This document shows, one piece after another, positions 9,725 to 18,343 of a stretch of DNA of 64,000 nucleotides. Origin of the DNA: Clostridium swellfunianum (GTDB lineage: Bacteria > Bacillota > Clostridia > Clostridiales > Clostridiaceae); the NCBI RefSeq assembly GCF_023656515.1, contig NZ_JAMOFV010000006.1, positions 3,906,194 to 3,970,193 on the forward strand, in the 5' to 3' direction. Made by a program: the position numbers and the translations under genes. Position 1 is the stretch's first letter; each line of letters starts with the position of its first letter. Below the pieces are notes generated by a model, which saw only the letters and a program-made list of their open reading frames with translations, was not told the origin of the DNA and searched no databases.

Positions 9725-10117
9725 TTATTCTTCGTTTTCTACTCTAATCTCATCGAGCTTAGGTATTGCTACGTTTTGCACATGAACATTTACAGCTGAT
9801 ACCACAAGTCCAGTCATAGTCTCAACAGTTCTCTTCACACTGTCTTGAACCATTTTTGCAACTTCAGGTATTTTAACTCCATATTCTATAACTACAAACA
9901 AATCAATTGTAGCACTATTTTCTCCAACGTTAACCTTAACTCCCTTAGACAAGTTCTTCTTACCTGTAAGAATTTGTGTTATGCCTCCAACCAAATTTGC
10001 GCTCATTCCTATAACGCCCTTAATTTCAGTAGCTGCAAGACCAGCTATAACACCAACAACCTCATCAGATATTTTAACAATACCCATATCAATTTCTTCT
10101 CTTAAATTTTCTTCCAT
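9725..10117 (-). CDS. Asp23/Gls24 family envelope stress response protein
   Basis: Cytoplasmic, probably membrane-associated protein of the alkaline shock 23 family. The 130 residues contain the hallmark pattern ISDEVVGVIAGLAATEIKGV and a C-terminal VSAVNVHVQNVAIP. The family is linked to envelope or alkaline stress, but its molecular role is not settled. The start has AGGAGGTACTGTT. It has its own strong promoter (10165-10193) and its own terminator, so although it lies right after spoIIIAH it appears to be a separate, vegetative unit. Confidence 0.9.
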   Translation of the reverse strand: MEENLREEIDMGIVKISDEVVGVIAGLAATEIKGVIGMSANLVGGITQILTGKKNLSKGVKVNVGENSATIDLFVVIEYGVKIPEVAKMVQDSVKRTVETMTGLVVSAVNVHVQNVAIPKLDEIRVENEE

Positions 10118-10164
10118 AACAGTACCTCCTTGCCTGAATAAGCAACTGCTCTTATCTTAGGTAT

Positions 10165-10193
10165 ATTATATCAAATGTAATTTGCTTTTACAA
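10165..10193 (-). promoter_or_regulatory. Sigma-A promoter of the Asp23 gene
   Basis: TTGTAA (10188-10193), 17-nt spacer, perfect TATAAT (10165-10170) on the minus strand. It lies between the spoIIIAH stop and the Asp23 start. Confidence 0.75.
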
Positions 10194-10196
10194 ACA

Positions 10197-10679
10197 TTAT
10201 TGTTTTCTAGCTATTTCAACATCCTTAACTTTTGTAAAATTAACTACTATATTTTTTATATCCTTTGTTTGCTTGTCTGTTAGGTTTTCCTTTGCCTTAA
10301 CATAAACAGTAACCTTATCTTCTGCTATTTGGCAGAAGGAATCTTCATAACCCTTACCTTGAAGCTGAGCTTCTATTTTCTTCTCATTTTCAATATTAGC
10401 TGAAAGAGTGTTGAACTTTTTAAGTGTAGCTTCCTTTTGCTCTTTAGCTATGTTAGGATCATTTATTAAAGTTTGATATGTAGGAAGTGTCCTTGCGTTT
10501 TCAGTATCACGCTTAAGTCTTAAATCAGCAATGACATCGCTCTTTGTTGTGCTGGCAGCTTGTTCACCGATTTCTCTTCCGTCCACATATAAAGGACTGT
10601 TTACCTTTGTGGCAAGTATTCCTGCACACACGATTAATACTAATAAAGTGGCGATAATAAAGGCTTGTTTCTTATTCAT
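10197..10679 (-). CDS. spoIIIAH: Stage III sporulation protein AH
   Basis: Mother-cell membrane protein whose extracytoplasmic domain binds forespore SpoIIQ across the intermembrane space, forming the channel complex. The 160 residues have one N-terminal membrane segment (about residues 7-25). A linker and a YscJ/FliF-like ring-building domain follow, ending VVNFTKVKDVEIARK. The first ~80 external residues are predicted coil and poorly conserved, as usual. It is the last gene of the spoIIIA operon, with a GGGGGGAATTC ribosome site. No terminator is visible after it. Confidence 0.9.
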   Translation of the reverse strand: MNKKQAFIIATLLVLIVCAGILATKVNSPLYVDGREIGEQAASTTKSDVIADLRLKRDTENARTLPTYQTLINDPNIAKEQKEATLKKFNTLSANIENEKKIEAQLQGKGYEDSFCQIAEDKVTVYVKAKENLTDKQTKDIKNIVVNFTKVKDVEIARKQ

Positions 10680-10739
10680 TTATGAATTCCCCCCATCATT
10701 CTTTTTACTGAATTATATGATATTTTTTAATACTTTATG

Positions 10740-11396
10740 CTACTTTTTCATTGGAAAAACACTAACTTTATCTGTTGCTACATTATAGAGTCCTGTAACA
10801 GCTTTGATTATTTTAAGCTCAATGGCTCTTTCCTTTGCTCCTTCAGCTACAACAACAACACCTATGACCTTAGGGTTTGCAGTTTTTACAATTAAAGGCT
10901 GATTTTTCATTCCATCATTAGTTATTACAATAGTACTTCCATCGTTTTTTTGAGTTGTCTCTCTAGTTCCTCCGGCGTTATCTTTTTCCTTGGTATTGTT
11001 TGTGGAATTATTAATATTTACAGCTGGTATCTGCTCTTCGCTTCCATCAAAGGTAAGCATAACATTAACTCTGCCTACTCCATCGATATCCTGTAGAACA
11101 GACTTCAGCTTGTTTTCAGCAGCTATTTCACTTTCACTCATATTCGATCTCACACTACTCACTATTGGTTTATCTTCATTTGTTATCTTAGCAGTGCTTG
11201 CGCTTTTAAAATAGTCGCTTCCAATCATAGCCAATATGCCCAGTAAAATTGCAGATAAACAGATTATGAGAAAATTAGGGAACTTGCTATTCTTTCCTTT
11301 CTCTAGCCTAACCTCTTTAATTTCTTTCGTTTCCTCGCTGTTAAAAAGTTTCTTTAATTCTTTGTAAATACCTTCCAGAAACTTGTGAATATCCAT
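10740..11396 (-). CDS. spoIIIAG: Stage III sporulation protein AG
   Basis: Ring-forming component of the SpoIIIA-SpoIIQ channel, related to type III secretion ring proteins. One membrane segment (about residues 36-54, FLIICLSAILLGILAMIG) is followed by a ring-building domain. That domain contains LQDIDGVGRVNVMLTF and, after a charged, low-complexity insert, VIGVVVVAEGAKERAIELKI. The insert matches the beta-triangle region seen in family structures. At 218 residues the size is usual. Its ribosome site is AGGAGGTACACT, and it sits between spoIIIAF and spoIIIAH. Confidence 0.92.
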   Translation of the reverse strand: MDIHKFLEGIYKELKKLFNSEETKEIKEVRLEKGKNSKFPNFLIICLSAILLGILAMIGSDYFKSASTAKITNEDKPIVSSVRSNMSESEIAAENKLKSVLQDIDGVGRVNVMLTFDGSEEQIPAVNINNSTNNTKEKDNAGGTRETTQKNDGSTIVITNDGMKNQPLIVKTANPKVIGVVVVAEGAKERAIELKIIKAVTGLYNVATDKVSVFPMKK

Positions 11397-11423
11397 AGTG
11401 TACCTCCTTATAAACTTATAGTT

Positions 11424-12011
11424 TTAGTTTTTATAAACTTCTATAGAATTTGCAGCTAACTTTAGCTCGCCGCTTAAGTATTCCTTTATAAGCCTACTTC
11501 TTTCATCATTTAAGGATTGGGTTAAATTTTCTACGTTACCCTTTGTTGTTATAACAACCTTCTTAACTGGATTAATAGTTCCATCCTTTACTCCAACCTT
11601 AAGGCTTTTAACATATACGCTGTCATTCTGATCATCATAAGCTACTTGAGCTTCAATTGCGTAATTGTTTTTAGGAAATCTATCTTTTAATTTTGCTTGA
11701 ACAGCACTTTCCAAGTTTAGCTTAAAGGTATCCAGGGTTTTAGTCATACTGTCATTCTTATACTTACTGTAAGTGTTATCATATTCTTTAGAATCTACAT
11801 ACTTTGTTGCCTGATTCACATACTCGTTAAAATCGAAACCCTTGTCAAAAATTTTTATAATTGGATTAATGAGCACAGTAATTAGTATCAAACCCAAAAC
11901 AAACTTGGCATATTTCTTAAAGCTGTTGCTTGGCAAAATCATTTCAACTGCTGTGATAAAAATAACTGCTGTACATATGGTTATTATAAAGCTCCTTAGC
12001 TCTCCAATCAT
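11424..12011 (-). CDS. spoIIIAF: Stage III sporulation protein AF
   Basis: Membrane-anchored member of the SpoIIIA complex. Two N-terminal membrane segments (about residues 7-25 and 35-54) flank a short loop. The rest is an extracytoplasmic soluble domain containing AQVAYDDQNDSVYVKSLKV and ending VENLTQSLNDERSRLI. The 195-residue length fits the family, which is weakly conserved overall; the call rests partly on its position between spoIIIAE and spoIIIAG. Confidence 0.87.
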   Translation of the reverse strand: MIGELRSFIITICTAVIFITAVEMILPSNSFKKYAKFVLGLILITVLINPIIKIFDKGFDFNEYVNQATKYVDSKEYDNTYSKYKNDSMTKTLDTFKLNLESAVQAKLKDRFPKNNYAIEAQVAYDDQNDSVYVKSLKVGVKDGTINPVKKVVITTKGNVENLTQSLNDERSRLIKEYLSGELKLAANSIEVYKN

Positions 12012-12093
12012 GGCATCCTCTCCCTAACTAGTTATCTAGCTATATAGTTTATATTTATCTTCTTATTCAGTCATACACTTTTTTCCTAAGTCA

Positions 12094-13248
12094 TCATCCT
12101 CCTACAGCCATTTTCCCAGCAGAAGCAATGATTGAAACCATGATGAAAAACATGATTGATATACTTATTACACAAGACATTACAAGGGTTATAGAATTCC
12201 CTACAGAAGACAAACAGGTTACTATTTTCGAATCGCTTATTGGCTCGATTAAAGCTGCTGTAAGTCTGTACATAAAAGACATAATAAGAAGCTTAATAAT
12301 TGGGAATATTGCTATTATTAGTATTATGACAAGTCCCAATCCACTTAAGGCATTCTTCAGAAGCAGAGAGTAACCTGCTACACTTGCTATCGCATCTGAT
12401 AGAGCCTTACCAATTACAGGTATAAAATTATCCACTGCATACTTGGCAGTCTTTACTGTTACCTGATCAATTGTTTTTGAAGCCATTCCTCTAACAGAAA
12501 CTATTCCTATGAATATTGTTACCATTATGCCCTGGGTCCATATTGCTACTTGACTTATAAGCTTTGTTAACTTGTCGATTTTAAAACCGCTTGAAATATT
12601 ATTAGCAAACTGAAGTACAAAGCTCATAAAAATAAGTGGAATAATCAAATTAGCATAGATTTTAACACTTACATTTATTGCTACTAGTATTATAGGATCC
12701 ATAACAGCAGCCTCTGTAAAACCTCCCACGCTTGCTAATAGCATCATGAGTACAGGAATAAGCGCAGCCATGAAATCTGATATCCTGTATATGGTATCCC
12801 TTGCAACTTGCACTGCTCCATAAAAGCTTTTAGAAAGAATTATTATCATCAAAGCATAACAGGCAAAGTAAGCTATATTAGACAAATTGTCATTGCTGAA
12901 AGCCTGCTGCAGGTTATTTAGAAGTGCACAGATTATCGCTATTATTATAAGTATCGACATGGACTTTAGTATTGCAGCCGCCTCCTTAAAGGCATAGGCA
13001 GCAAAAGCCCTTGTAATCTTTGAAACCGAAAACTTACCATCGCCCGTCTTTAAAAATTCAGATACAAATTTCCTAGCATCCAAATCTTTTAACACTTCGT
13101 AGTCTGTTTTCATATTCACTATGTATTCATAAAGCCTTTCAATTTTAGTGTTTTCTTCTGCATTTAAGTTATTCTCTGCCGCTCCAGCAGCTTGTGCACT
13201 GAAAGGCAGCATGATTATAAGCAAAAGAACTAATATTATTTTTTTCAT
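12094..13248 (-). CDS. spoIIIAE: Stage III sporulation protein AE
   Basis: Large polytopic membrane protein of the SpoIIIA channel. The first ~20 residues (KKIILVLLLIIMLPFSAQA) look like a cleavable signal peptide, as in other SpoIIIAE proteins. After an extracytoplasmic helical region, about seven hydrophobic segments run from residue 90 to the C-terminus, including ISDFMAALIPVLMMLLASVG, a conserved family stretch. It is 384 residues long. The start follows AGAGGTATGAT and lies 9 bp after spoIIIAD. Confidence 0.93.
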   Translation of the reverse strand: MKKIILVLLLIIMLPFSAQAAGAAENNLNAEENTKIERLYEYIVNMKTDYEVLKDLDARKFVSEFLKTGDGKFSVSKITRAFAAYAFKEAAAILKSMSILIIIAIICALLNNLQQAFSNDNLSNIAYFACYALMIIILSKSFYGAVQVARDTIYRISDFMAALIPVLMMLLASVGGFTEAAVMDPIILVAINVSVKIYANLIIPLIFMSFVLQFANNISSGFKIDKLTKLISQVAIWTQGIMVTIFIGIVSVRGMASKTIDQVTVKTAKYAVDNFIPVIGKALSDAIASVAGYSLLLKNALSGLGLVIILIIAIFPIIKLLIMSFMYRLTAALIEPISDSKIVTCLSSVGNSITLVMSCVISISIMFFIMVSIIASAGKMAVGG

Positions 13249-13257
13249 ATCATACCT

Positions 13258-13644
13258 CTACATTATCTTTAGAATAGATTGCAGCACAGCCATCAGTATT
13301 GGTATAGATAAAACCAATATCAAAATCTTGCCTGCAAATTCAACATGCTTGGCTATACTTCCTTCCCCTGCATCCCTGCAGATTTCAGCACAAAAGGTAG
13401 CCAAATAGGCAATTCCTAGTATTTTAAAAATAGTATTTAAATAAACGAAGTCTATATTTGCCTTAAGAGCCAACTGCTGCAAAAGCTGCAAAACTGCTGT
13501 AATCTTACTTATCATAAACAAGAATATTAACATACCTACTACAGTGCTTACCTGCACAGCTAGTACACTTTTTCCGCTATTATGCAGAAGAAAAACTATG
13601 GATAAGGCTATGAAAGCAAATGCAACTATTTTAACTATCTCCAT
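13258..13644 (-). CDS. spoIIIAD: Stage III sporulation protein AD
   Basis: Small integral membrane component (128 residues) with about four hydrophobic segments. The conserved pattern ICRDAGEGSIAKHVEFAGK, characteristic of SpoIIIAD, is followed by a final hydrophobic helix. Homologous at low level to SpoIIIAC. It is preceded by GTAGGAGGTTTCT and spaced 9-10 bp from both neighbours. Confidence 0.93.
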   Translation of the reverse strand: MEIVKIVAFAFIALSIVFLLHNSGKSVLAVQVSTVVGMLIFLFMISKITAVLQLLQQLALKANIDFVYLNTIFKILGIAYLATFCAEICRDAGEGSIAKHVEFAGKILILVLSIPILMAVLQSILKIM

Positions 13645-13653
13645 AGAAACCTC

Positions 13654-13851
13654 CTACAACGTAAACATGGTTCTTACGCTTCCAAACAGCTTGCTTATCA
13701 AGCCTATAACTGTTATAAGAACTATAACTATCCCTGCTAAATTTGTTATCATTGCAATTTCATCTTTACCTGAGGCCTTAAGAATTTTATCAAGTATCAT
13801 TAGTACAATTCCAAATGCTCCTATTTTAAACAGCAATCCTATGTCTAACAT
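13654..13851 (-). CDS. spoIIIAC: Stage III sporulation protein AC
   Basis: Very small (65-residue) two-helix membrane protein of the SpoIIIA complex. The two hydrophobic segments flank the conserved cytoplasmic patch LDKILKASGKDEIAMIT, a family signature. Its size is exactly the family's. Ribosome site GGGGGTGACAAA. Confidence 0.93.
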   Translation of the reverse strand: MLDIGLLFKIGAFGIVLMILDKILKASGKDEIAMITNLAGIVIVLITVIGLISKLFGSVRTMFTL

Positions 13852-13862
13852 TTTGTCACCCC

Positions 13863-14375
13863 CTATATCAAAACAATGACTATCATTGCACCTAAGCTAA
13901 AGCCTAAGTAACGATACATTTTTACGTTTTTATTTACTGCTTCTTCTGCAAGGCTTATTCTTTTTTTAAGGTTGTTTTTAGCAAGAGAAAACATTTTTTT
14001 ATGCCCTTCTACATCAGATTCTCCTAAAGATTTTGATAAATCCATTAGAATATTCATGTCTTCTTTGCTAATATTTGTCTCACACAAATCAATACATTTT
14101 TTAAACGCCTCATAAACACTTTCAACCTCATTGTTGTAAAGAAACTCTGAAGCCTTTTTAAAAATCAAGCTCATAGGTGCATCACACTTTTGTGAAACAT
14201 TGCGGAGAGCCTCCGGAAGAGGAGTATAGGTATACTCAATCTCATTTTGAAGTTGATTTACAGCTCTCTCAAGCTCATTTAACTGTCTTACTCTTTTCTT
14301 AAAATTTTCTGCATAGGCAAAGCCTCCAAAGGTTGAAGCTGCTAATATTAATAAGCACCCTAATGTTTTAATCAT
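13863..14375 (-). CDS. spoIIIAB: Stage III sporulation protein AB
   Basis: Membrane-anchored helical protein (170 residues) of the SpoIIIA complex. It has an N-terminal membrane segment (about residues 5-22), a soluble helical core with RQLNELERAVNQLQNEIEYT and PLPEALRNVS, and a C-terminal hydrophobic helix (YLGFSLGAMIVIVLI). The fold is related to type II secretion GspF-like platform proteins. The spoIIIAA ATPase gene ends 2 bp before it, which suits the proposed AA-AB motor unit. Confidence 0.93.
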   Translation of the reverse strand: MIKTLGCLLILAASTFGGFAYAENFKKRVRQLNELERAVNQLQNEIEYTYTPLPEALRNVSQKCDAPMSLIFKKASEFLYNNEVESVYEAFKKCIDLCETNISKEDMNILMDLSKSLGESDVEGHKKMFSLAKNNLKKRISLAEEAVNKNVKMYRYLGFSLGAMIVIVLI

Positions 14376-14376
14376 T

Positions 14377-15297
14377 CTAGTTCCTCCAAAGCTTGTCTTT
14401 TTTATCGAAATCGTAAATATATTCTATTGTTCCAGCTCCATTTCTAGAACTAAGTACAATGGCTCTCTTAAAAACTTGATTCTCAACTATTTCTTTAAAT
14501 ACCGCCCTATTGTATAAATCCTCTATTCCATATCCATGAATGGTAGTAATGAGACTTACACCAGAATTAAGCGCCATTAATATGCTTTCCATATCCTTAT
14601 GAGTACCAATTTCATCACATACAATTATCTCCGGAGACATACTTCTGATAGCCATCATAATGCCTTCAGCCTTAGGACAATTATCCAAAACATCAGTTCT
14701 TATACCTACATTCATCTGAGGAATTGCATTAAAACAAGCACTTATTTCGCTTCTCTCATCAATAATGCATAACTTCTTACCCTTAAGCTTCAATTGTGGC
14801 ATTCCATCGGAAAGGTTTCGAGCTATATCCCTGAGTAAAGTTGTTTTCCCACATCTTGGAGGAGATATGACAATTGTGTTTAACGTATCGCTCTCTCTTA
14901 AGATAAATGGAATAATCTTGTTTGAGCATCCTTCAATCTCTTTGCTTATTCTTATATTTAATGAACCGAAGCTTTTAATAGTCTTAATTTTATTATCTTC
15001 TATAACGCAGCTTCCGCATAAGCCTACTCTATGTCCACCTTTAATAGTAAGGTAGCCCTGTTTAATCTCTTCCTCATAGGCATAAATAGAGTAATTGCTT
15101 ATATGCTGTAGAATAAGCTTGATGTCCTGAATAGATGCCTTATAGTTTGATACTACTTCTTCATTTCCTACTTGAAACATCAAAGGCTTGTTCACTTTTA
15201 GCCTGAGCTCTTGAAGTTTTTCAACGCCTTTTAAACTAATAACTTCATTTCTAATGTGCTGTGGTAGTATTTCTAAGATTTCTTTAGTGTTTTCCAT
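14377..15297 (-). CDS. spoIIIAA: Stage III sporulation protein AA, secretion-type ATPase
   Basis: Cytoplasmic ATPase of the SpoIIIA-SpoIIQ channel, related to type II/IV secretion ATPases. The Walker A is SPPRCGKTTL at about residues 145-154. The Walker B-like ICDEIGTHKDMESILMAL and the following SLITTIHGYGIEDL complete the core. The glycine usually found before the P-loop prolines is serine here and an Arg occupies another glycine position; comparable variants occur in the family. The 306-residue gene heads the eight-gene operon, and a weak sigma-E-like element lies upstream (15322-15350). Confidence 0.95.
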   Translation of the reverse strand: MENTKEILEILPQHIRNEVISLKGVEKLQELRLKVNKPLMFQVGNEEVVSNYKASIQDIKLILQHISNYSIYAYEEEIKQGYLTIKGGHRVGLCGSCVIEDNKIKTIKSFGSLNIRISKEIEGCSNKIIPFILRESDTLNTIVISPPRCGKTTLLRDIARNLSDGMPQLKLKGKKLCIIDERSEISACFNAIPQMNVGIRTDVLDNCPKAEGIMMAIRSMSPEIIVCDEIGTHKDMESILMALNSGVSLITTIHGYGIEDLYNRAVFKEIVENQVFKRAIVLSSRNGAGTIEYIYDFDKKDKLWRN

Positions 15298-15321
15298 ATT
15301 TTATCCTCCTCTCATATATAA

Positions 15322-15350
15322 TTCCTATTTTACTTTAGGCAAAAATATTC
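15322..15350 (-). promoter_or_regulatory. Possible sigma-E promoter of the spoIIIA operon
   Basis: GAATATT (15344-15350, minus strand) matches the sigma-E -35 consensus in full. Fourteen bases later AATAGGAA (15322-15329) resembles the -10 only partly. The spoIIIA operon is sigma-E controlled in Bacillus, so a site is expected here; the -10 match is poor. Confidence 0.3.
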
Positions 15351-15369
15351 CATGAAAATTTAAAATCTA

Positions 15370-15416
15370 AATAAAAAAATAAAAGGCCTATGAAGTTTAA
15401 AACCTCATAAGCCTTT
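15370..15416 (-). terminator. Terminator after the CD1247-type gene
   Basis: A long, slightly imperfect stem (arms about 15382-15398 and 15400-15416, AAAGGCCTATGAAGTTT against AAACCTCATAAGCCTTT) is followed on the minus strand by TTATTTTTTTATTT. Confidence 0.85.
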
Positions 15417-15422
15417 ATCAAA

Positions 15423-15818
15423 TTACTCGCAGCAATCTTCAAGTGGTATTTCCTGATGACAACTTGGGCAAGCTATTTCCTCATTAGAATCGCAAATATC
15501 AGTATCTATATAAACTGTTTCTTTACAATGTGGACATTCAATATTTATATAGTTGCCATAATCGTCTTCATCACAATCACAATCTTCATCCTCATCATAA
15601 TATAAGTCTTCTTCTAAGCTGCTTAAATCTTCGTCAATGGCATCTACGTAATCTTCCATTTCCTCTTGATTGTCTTTTAGAAGCTGAATTTCCTGAGCCA
15701 TTTCCTTAAGTATGCTTGTCATTTCTAAAATCACTTTACCTTCTTTTGTGCTGTTATCAATGCCAAGTCCTTCAATTAAACCATTTAAATAGGAAACTCT
15801 TGAGAATATTGAATCCAT
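15423..15818 (-). CDS. CD1247 N-terminal domain-containing protein with zinc ribbon
   Basis: Clostridial protein of unknown function. The N-terminal ~50 residues are helical and match the CD1247-type domain as I remember it (MDSIFSRVSYLNGLIEGLGI). A predicted coiled coil and a very acidic stretch (residues about 58-86) come next. The C-terminal zinc ribbon has CPHC at 95-98 and CPSC at 117-120. The acidic segment adds two more cysteines. It lies after efp with only the efp terminator between, so it may depend on read-through. A link to nucleic acid or ribosome function is only a guess from the zinc ribbon. Confidence 0.75.
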   Translation of the reverse strand: MDSIFSRVSYLNGLIEGLGIDNSTKEGKVILEMTSILKEMAQEIQLLKDNQEEMEDYVDAIDEDLSSLEEDLYYDEDEDCDCDEDDYGNYINIECPHCKETVYIDTDICDSNEEIACPSCHQEIPLEDCCE

Positions 15819-15839
15819 AAAACCACACCCTTCTATATT

Positions 15840-15883
15840 TAAAATAATAAATAAGCAGTATAAAACTATTTATTTTATACTGC
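15840..15883 (-). terminator. Terminator after efp
   Basis: Perfect 11-bp stem (GCAGTATAAAA at 15854-15864 with its complement at 15873-15883) followed on the minus strand by TTATTTATTATTTT. The U-tract is interrupted, so read-through into the next gene is plausible. Confidence 0.8.
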
Positions 15884-15917
15884 ATCCTTATCTTGATAAG
15901 CTATTTTATATTATAGA

Positions 15918-16475
15918 CTAAACTCTCTCCATATATTCACCAGTTCTGGTATCTATTCTTATCATTTCACCTTCATTAACGAAAAGTGGAACCATAACTG
16001 TTGCACCAGTTTCAACTGTAGCTGGCTTTCCTGTATTAGTTGCTGTGTTTCCTTTTGCTCCTGGCTCAGTGTATGTTATAAGAAGCTCAACAAAGTTAGG
16101 AGCTTCAACAGAAAAAGCTTCTCCCTTGTAAAATTTAATTACAGCAAACATGTTCTCCTTTAAAAACTTTATTGCATCTTCAACCTTATCGTAGTTTAAA
16201 GGAATTTGATCGAAAGTTTCTGGATCCATGAAGTAGTAAAGTTCTCCATCAGAATAAAGATATTGCATTTCCTTTCTTTCAATAACAGCTTCTTGAAGTT
16301 TGTCAGTTGGGTTGAAAGTTCTGTCAGTAACTCCGCCTTGTATAACGTTTCTTAGCTTAGTTCTAACGAAAGCTGCTCCTTTTCCTGGCTTAACATGTAA
16401 AAATTCGATTACTGTGAAAACTTGTCCATCTAATTCAAAAGTAGTTCCTTTTCTTATATCTCCTGCTGATATCAT
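15918..16475 (-). CDS. efp: Elongation factor P
   Basis: Ribosome-binding factor that relieves stalling at polyproline stretches. It shows the three-domain EF-P pattern: a KOW-like domain with the modifiable loop [15 protein letters not shown] near residue 32, then an OB domain, and the C-terminal signature [14 protein letters not shown]. The frame extends to 16490, but GGAGGGATATTTA (16476-16488) fixes the ATG at 16475, giving the family's standard 185 residues. The loop lysine is in the standard place; no EpmA-type gene is in the window. Confidence 0.97.
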   Translation of the reverse strand: MISAGDIRKGTTFELDGQVFTVIEFLHVKPGKGAAFVRTKLRNVIQGGVTDRTFNPTDKLQEAVIERKEMQYLYSDGELYYFMDPETFDQIPLNYDKVEDAIKFLKENMFAVIKFYKGEAFSVEAPNFVELLITYTEPGAKGNTATNTGKPATVETGATVMVPLFVNEGEMIRIDTRTGEYMERV

Positions 16476-16509
16476 TAAATATCCCTCCAAAAACTTTTAA
16501 TTCATTTAT

Positions 16510-16661
16510 ATTATAACCCTTTCAGGTAAATTAATACCAACACCCTAACATGAGAAATTATAATATGTATACATAGAATATTAAAATAAAATTCATGAAC
16601 TTAAACAACTTTTTAACGTCGTGACCAATGATATTTTATCAAAACTTGTGATTATTTGCAA
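16510..16661 (-). promoter_or_regulatory. Promoter region of efp (two candidate promoters)
   Basis: The best match is TTGCAA (16656-16661), 17-nt spacer, TAAAAT (16633-16638). A second candidate closer to the gene has a perfect TATAAT at 16510-16515 with TTGGTA 19 nt upstream. No clear terminator for the pilus-like operon is seen in this 220-bp interval. Confidence 0.55.
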
Positions 16662-16695
16662 ACATTATTATTTATTTCTTTGAAATCTTTCAGCA

Positions 16696-17115
16696 TTATA
16701 TATTTTTCATAAATAGTGCTGTTAAATTAATATCTTTATCGCTTTCTGAAGCATTTTGAACTTCAATTTTTTCTATAGTTACAAAGAAATTTTCTCTTTT
16801 CATTCTATCCAAGGTACTGTAAAGACTTTCTAACGAGCCATGATATTTCATATCTATACTTACAAGACCACTCCTATCTAATGAACTTTTAAACTCTAAA
16901 AGCTCAATATTTTGATCTAGACTCAAAAGCTTTAGTATATCGCTGTAGCCATATTTTTTATTTTCTGCATTTTTAACGTTATAAATAACATTGCTGCTCA
17001 CAGTGTCCAGTGCTTTCATACTCTTATATAAATTAAAATCAATATGTGATAGAAACGTACATAATACTAAAAATAGTACAAGTAGCAACCTATATAAATT
17101 AATGCTCTCTTTCAT
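16696..17115 (-). CDS. PilO-like inner-membrane protein of a type IV pilus/T2SS-like system
   Basis: Last gene of the pilus-like operon. The 139 residues have one N-terminal membrane segment (about 9-24, LLLVLFLVLCTFLSHI) and an external domain. The central KYHGSLESLYSTLDRMKRE resembles the PilO/GspM-type ferredoxin-like fold that pairs with PilN. The product is shorter than proteobacterial PilO (about 200). It begins 3 bp after the PilN-like gene with a GAGGTAATG ribosome site. Identity rests on topology, motif and the PilM-N-O order more than on strong similarity. Confidence 0.65.
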   Translation of the reverse strand: MKESINLYRLLLVLFLVLCTFLSHIDFNLYKSMKALDTVSSNVIYNVKNAENKKYGYSDILKLLSLDQNIELLEFKSSLDRSGLVSIDMKYHGSLESLYSTLDRMKRENFFVTIEKIEVQNASESDKDINLTALFMKNI

Positions 17116-17118
17116 GTT

Positions 17119-17580
17119 TTACATTACCTCAAAAGAAATTTTAAACTCTAAACTTCCGTTGTTATCTGTGAGTGTAGATAGATATAAGATTTTATACTTA
17201 TATTTACTTTCAATTAAATCTATGATTTCATAATACTGATTCTTATCTTCTATCTTAATTTCAAGTTCAAGCCTGTCTTCAGTGATTGATAGTTTTTTGT
17301 AGGGTATACTTTTTTCTATAACAGATAGGAAGGTATTTAAAGTCTCTATAGCTTTTAAATCTTTTATTTTTCCTGCATTAAGGCTCGGTAACTTACCTCC
17401 AATATGAATACTCCCATTTTTTGAGTTATAAGCTTTATTCTTGTTAGAGAAAAATGTGTATAAAATAAATAAAACCAAACAGCATATCCAAAGCAGCAGC
17501 ACAATAGTTTTATAGAACTTTATTTTCTCACTTCTACGCCTATCTTCAAAGCTTTGTGGTAAGAAGTTTAAGTTTCCCAC
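17119..17580 (-). CDS. PilN-like membrane protein
   Basis: The N-terminus GNLNFLPQSFEDRRRSEKI matches the PilN pattern of a short NLLP-type cytoplasmic tail before a single membrane segment (residues about 25-43). The external domain is of the PilN/GspL C-terminal type. In family members the tail binds the actin-like PilM, which would be the upstream gene product. The start is GTG at 17580 with GAGGAG 9 nt away. It is followed at once by the PilO-like gene. Confidence 0.75.
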   Translation of the reverse strand: MGNLNFLPQSFEDRRRSEKIKFYKTIVLLLWICCLVLFILYTFFSNKNKAYNSKNGSIHIGGKLPSLNAGKIKDLKAIETLNTFLSVIEKSIPYKKLSITEDRLELEIKIEDKNQYYEIIDLIESKYKYKILYLSTLTDNNGSLEFKISFEVM

Positions 17581-17596
17581 AAATTCCAGCTCCTCT

Positions 17597-18343
17597 TCAA
17601 GCTAAATCTTTCACTAGTTTTCTAGCATTTATTCTGCCAAGATTAATCATATTAATTTTCTCTAATTTACATTTATAGACCTCTTCTTCACTAAAGTTAG
17701 CCATATATACTGTATTAATTTCCGTTTCATAAAGCATATGGCAACTTTCCATAAAGTTATTTAGGTGATTTTTTGCATTGTTATCAATTGGTGCACATTT
17801 ATGAATAACACAATTGAATAATTTATTCTCAACAACATATAAAAGATACAGCTTTTCTCTATGTACAAACATAAATATATAGTTTTTATCTTTAAGCTTA
17901 GCTTTAAAGCAATTTAAAAAGCAAAATTGTATTAGATAAACTCCTCTGAGTTTAACATTATTGTTCATATATCTTAGCGCTAAGTTAATTCTTCTCTTAT
18001 CAATACAGAATACTAATATATCCTGCTTGTTGTTGTATTCCTTAAAAACAGAATATCTAAATACTATACTATCTAGGTCCTTAAAATAATAAAGAAGCTC
18101 ATTTTTTATTAAGTCATTAAGAACTTTCTTTTTTACCTTTGGAAGAGTTATAGTCTTGATATTTATATCCACTCCGTCTAAAACAAATACTGCTCTTTTG
18201 ATTTTTAAACTAGCTTTCGCATCATCAAGCAGTTCTACATAATAATTTGTACCTTCAGAATTTGTTAACCGCCCTTTTAATCCTGAAACATGCTTTATGA
18301 CGAAATCATCATGTATCTCGATTATCGTACTGTCTCTGAACAT
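17597..18343 (-). CDS. PilM-like protein (short, divergent)
   Basis: Placed immediately before the PilN- and PilO-like genes, where PilM is expected. The 248 residues contain a PilM-type stretch (IKTITLPKVKKKVLNDLIKN and then ELLYYFKDLDSIVFRYSVF, as in the QAI region of PilM), but only part of the actin-like fold is recognisable. The usual length is about 350. I see no clear ATP-binding phosphate motif. It may be a minimal scaffold that still binds the PilN tail but no longer hydrolyses ATP. The start ATG directly abuts the end of the upstream gene. Confidence 0.6.
   Translation of the reverse strand: MFRDSTIIEIHDDFVIKHVSGLKGRLTNSEGTNYYVELLDDAKASLKIKRAVFVLDGVDINIKTITLPKVKKKVLNDLIKNELLYYFKDLDSIVFRYSVFKEYNNKQDILVFCIDKRRINLALRYMNNNVKLRGVYLIQFCFLNCFKAKLKDKNYIFMFVHREKLYLLYVVENKLFNCVIHKCAPIDNNAKNHLNNFMESCHMLYETEINTVYMANFSEEEVYKCKLEKINMINLGRINARKLVKDLA

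Noticed and set aside
13544-13879. Plus-strand open frame of 111 codons opposite spoIIIAC/spoIIIAD
   Set aside because: Antisense of two conserved sporulation genes, hydrophobic mirror sequence, no ribosome site.
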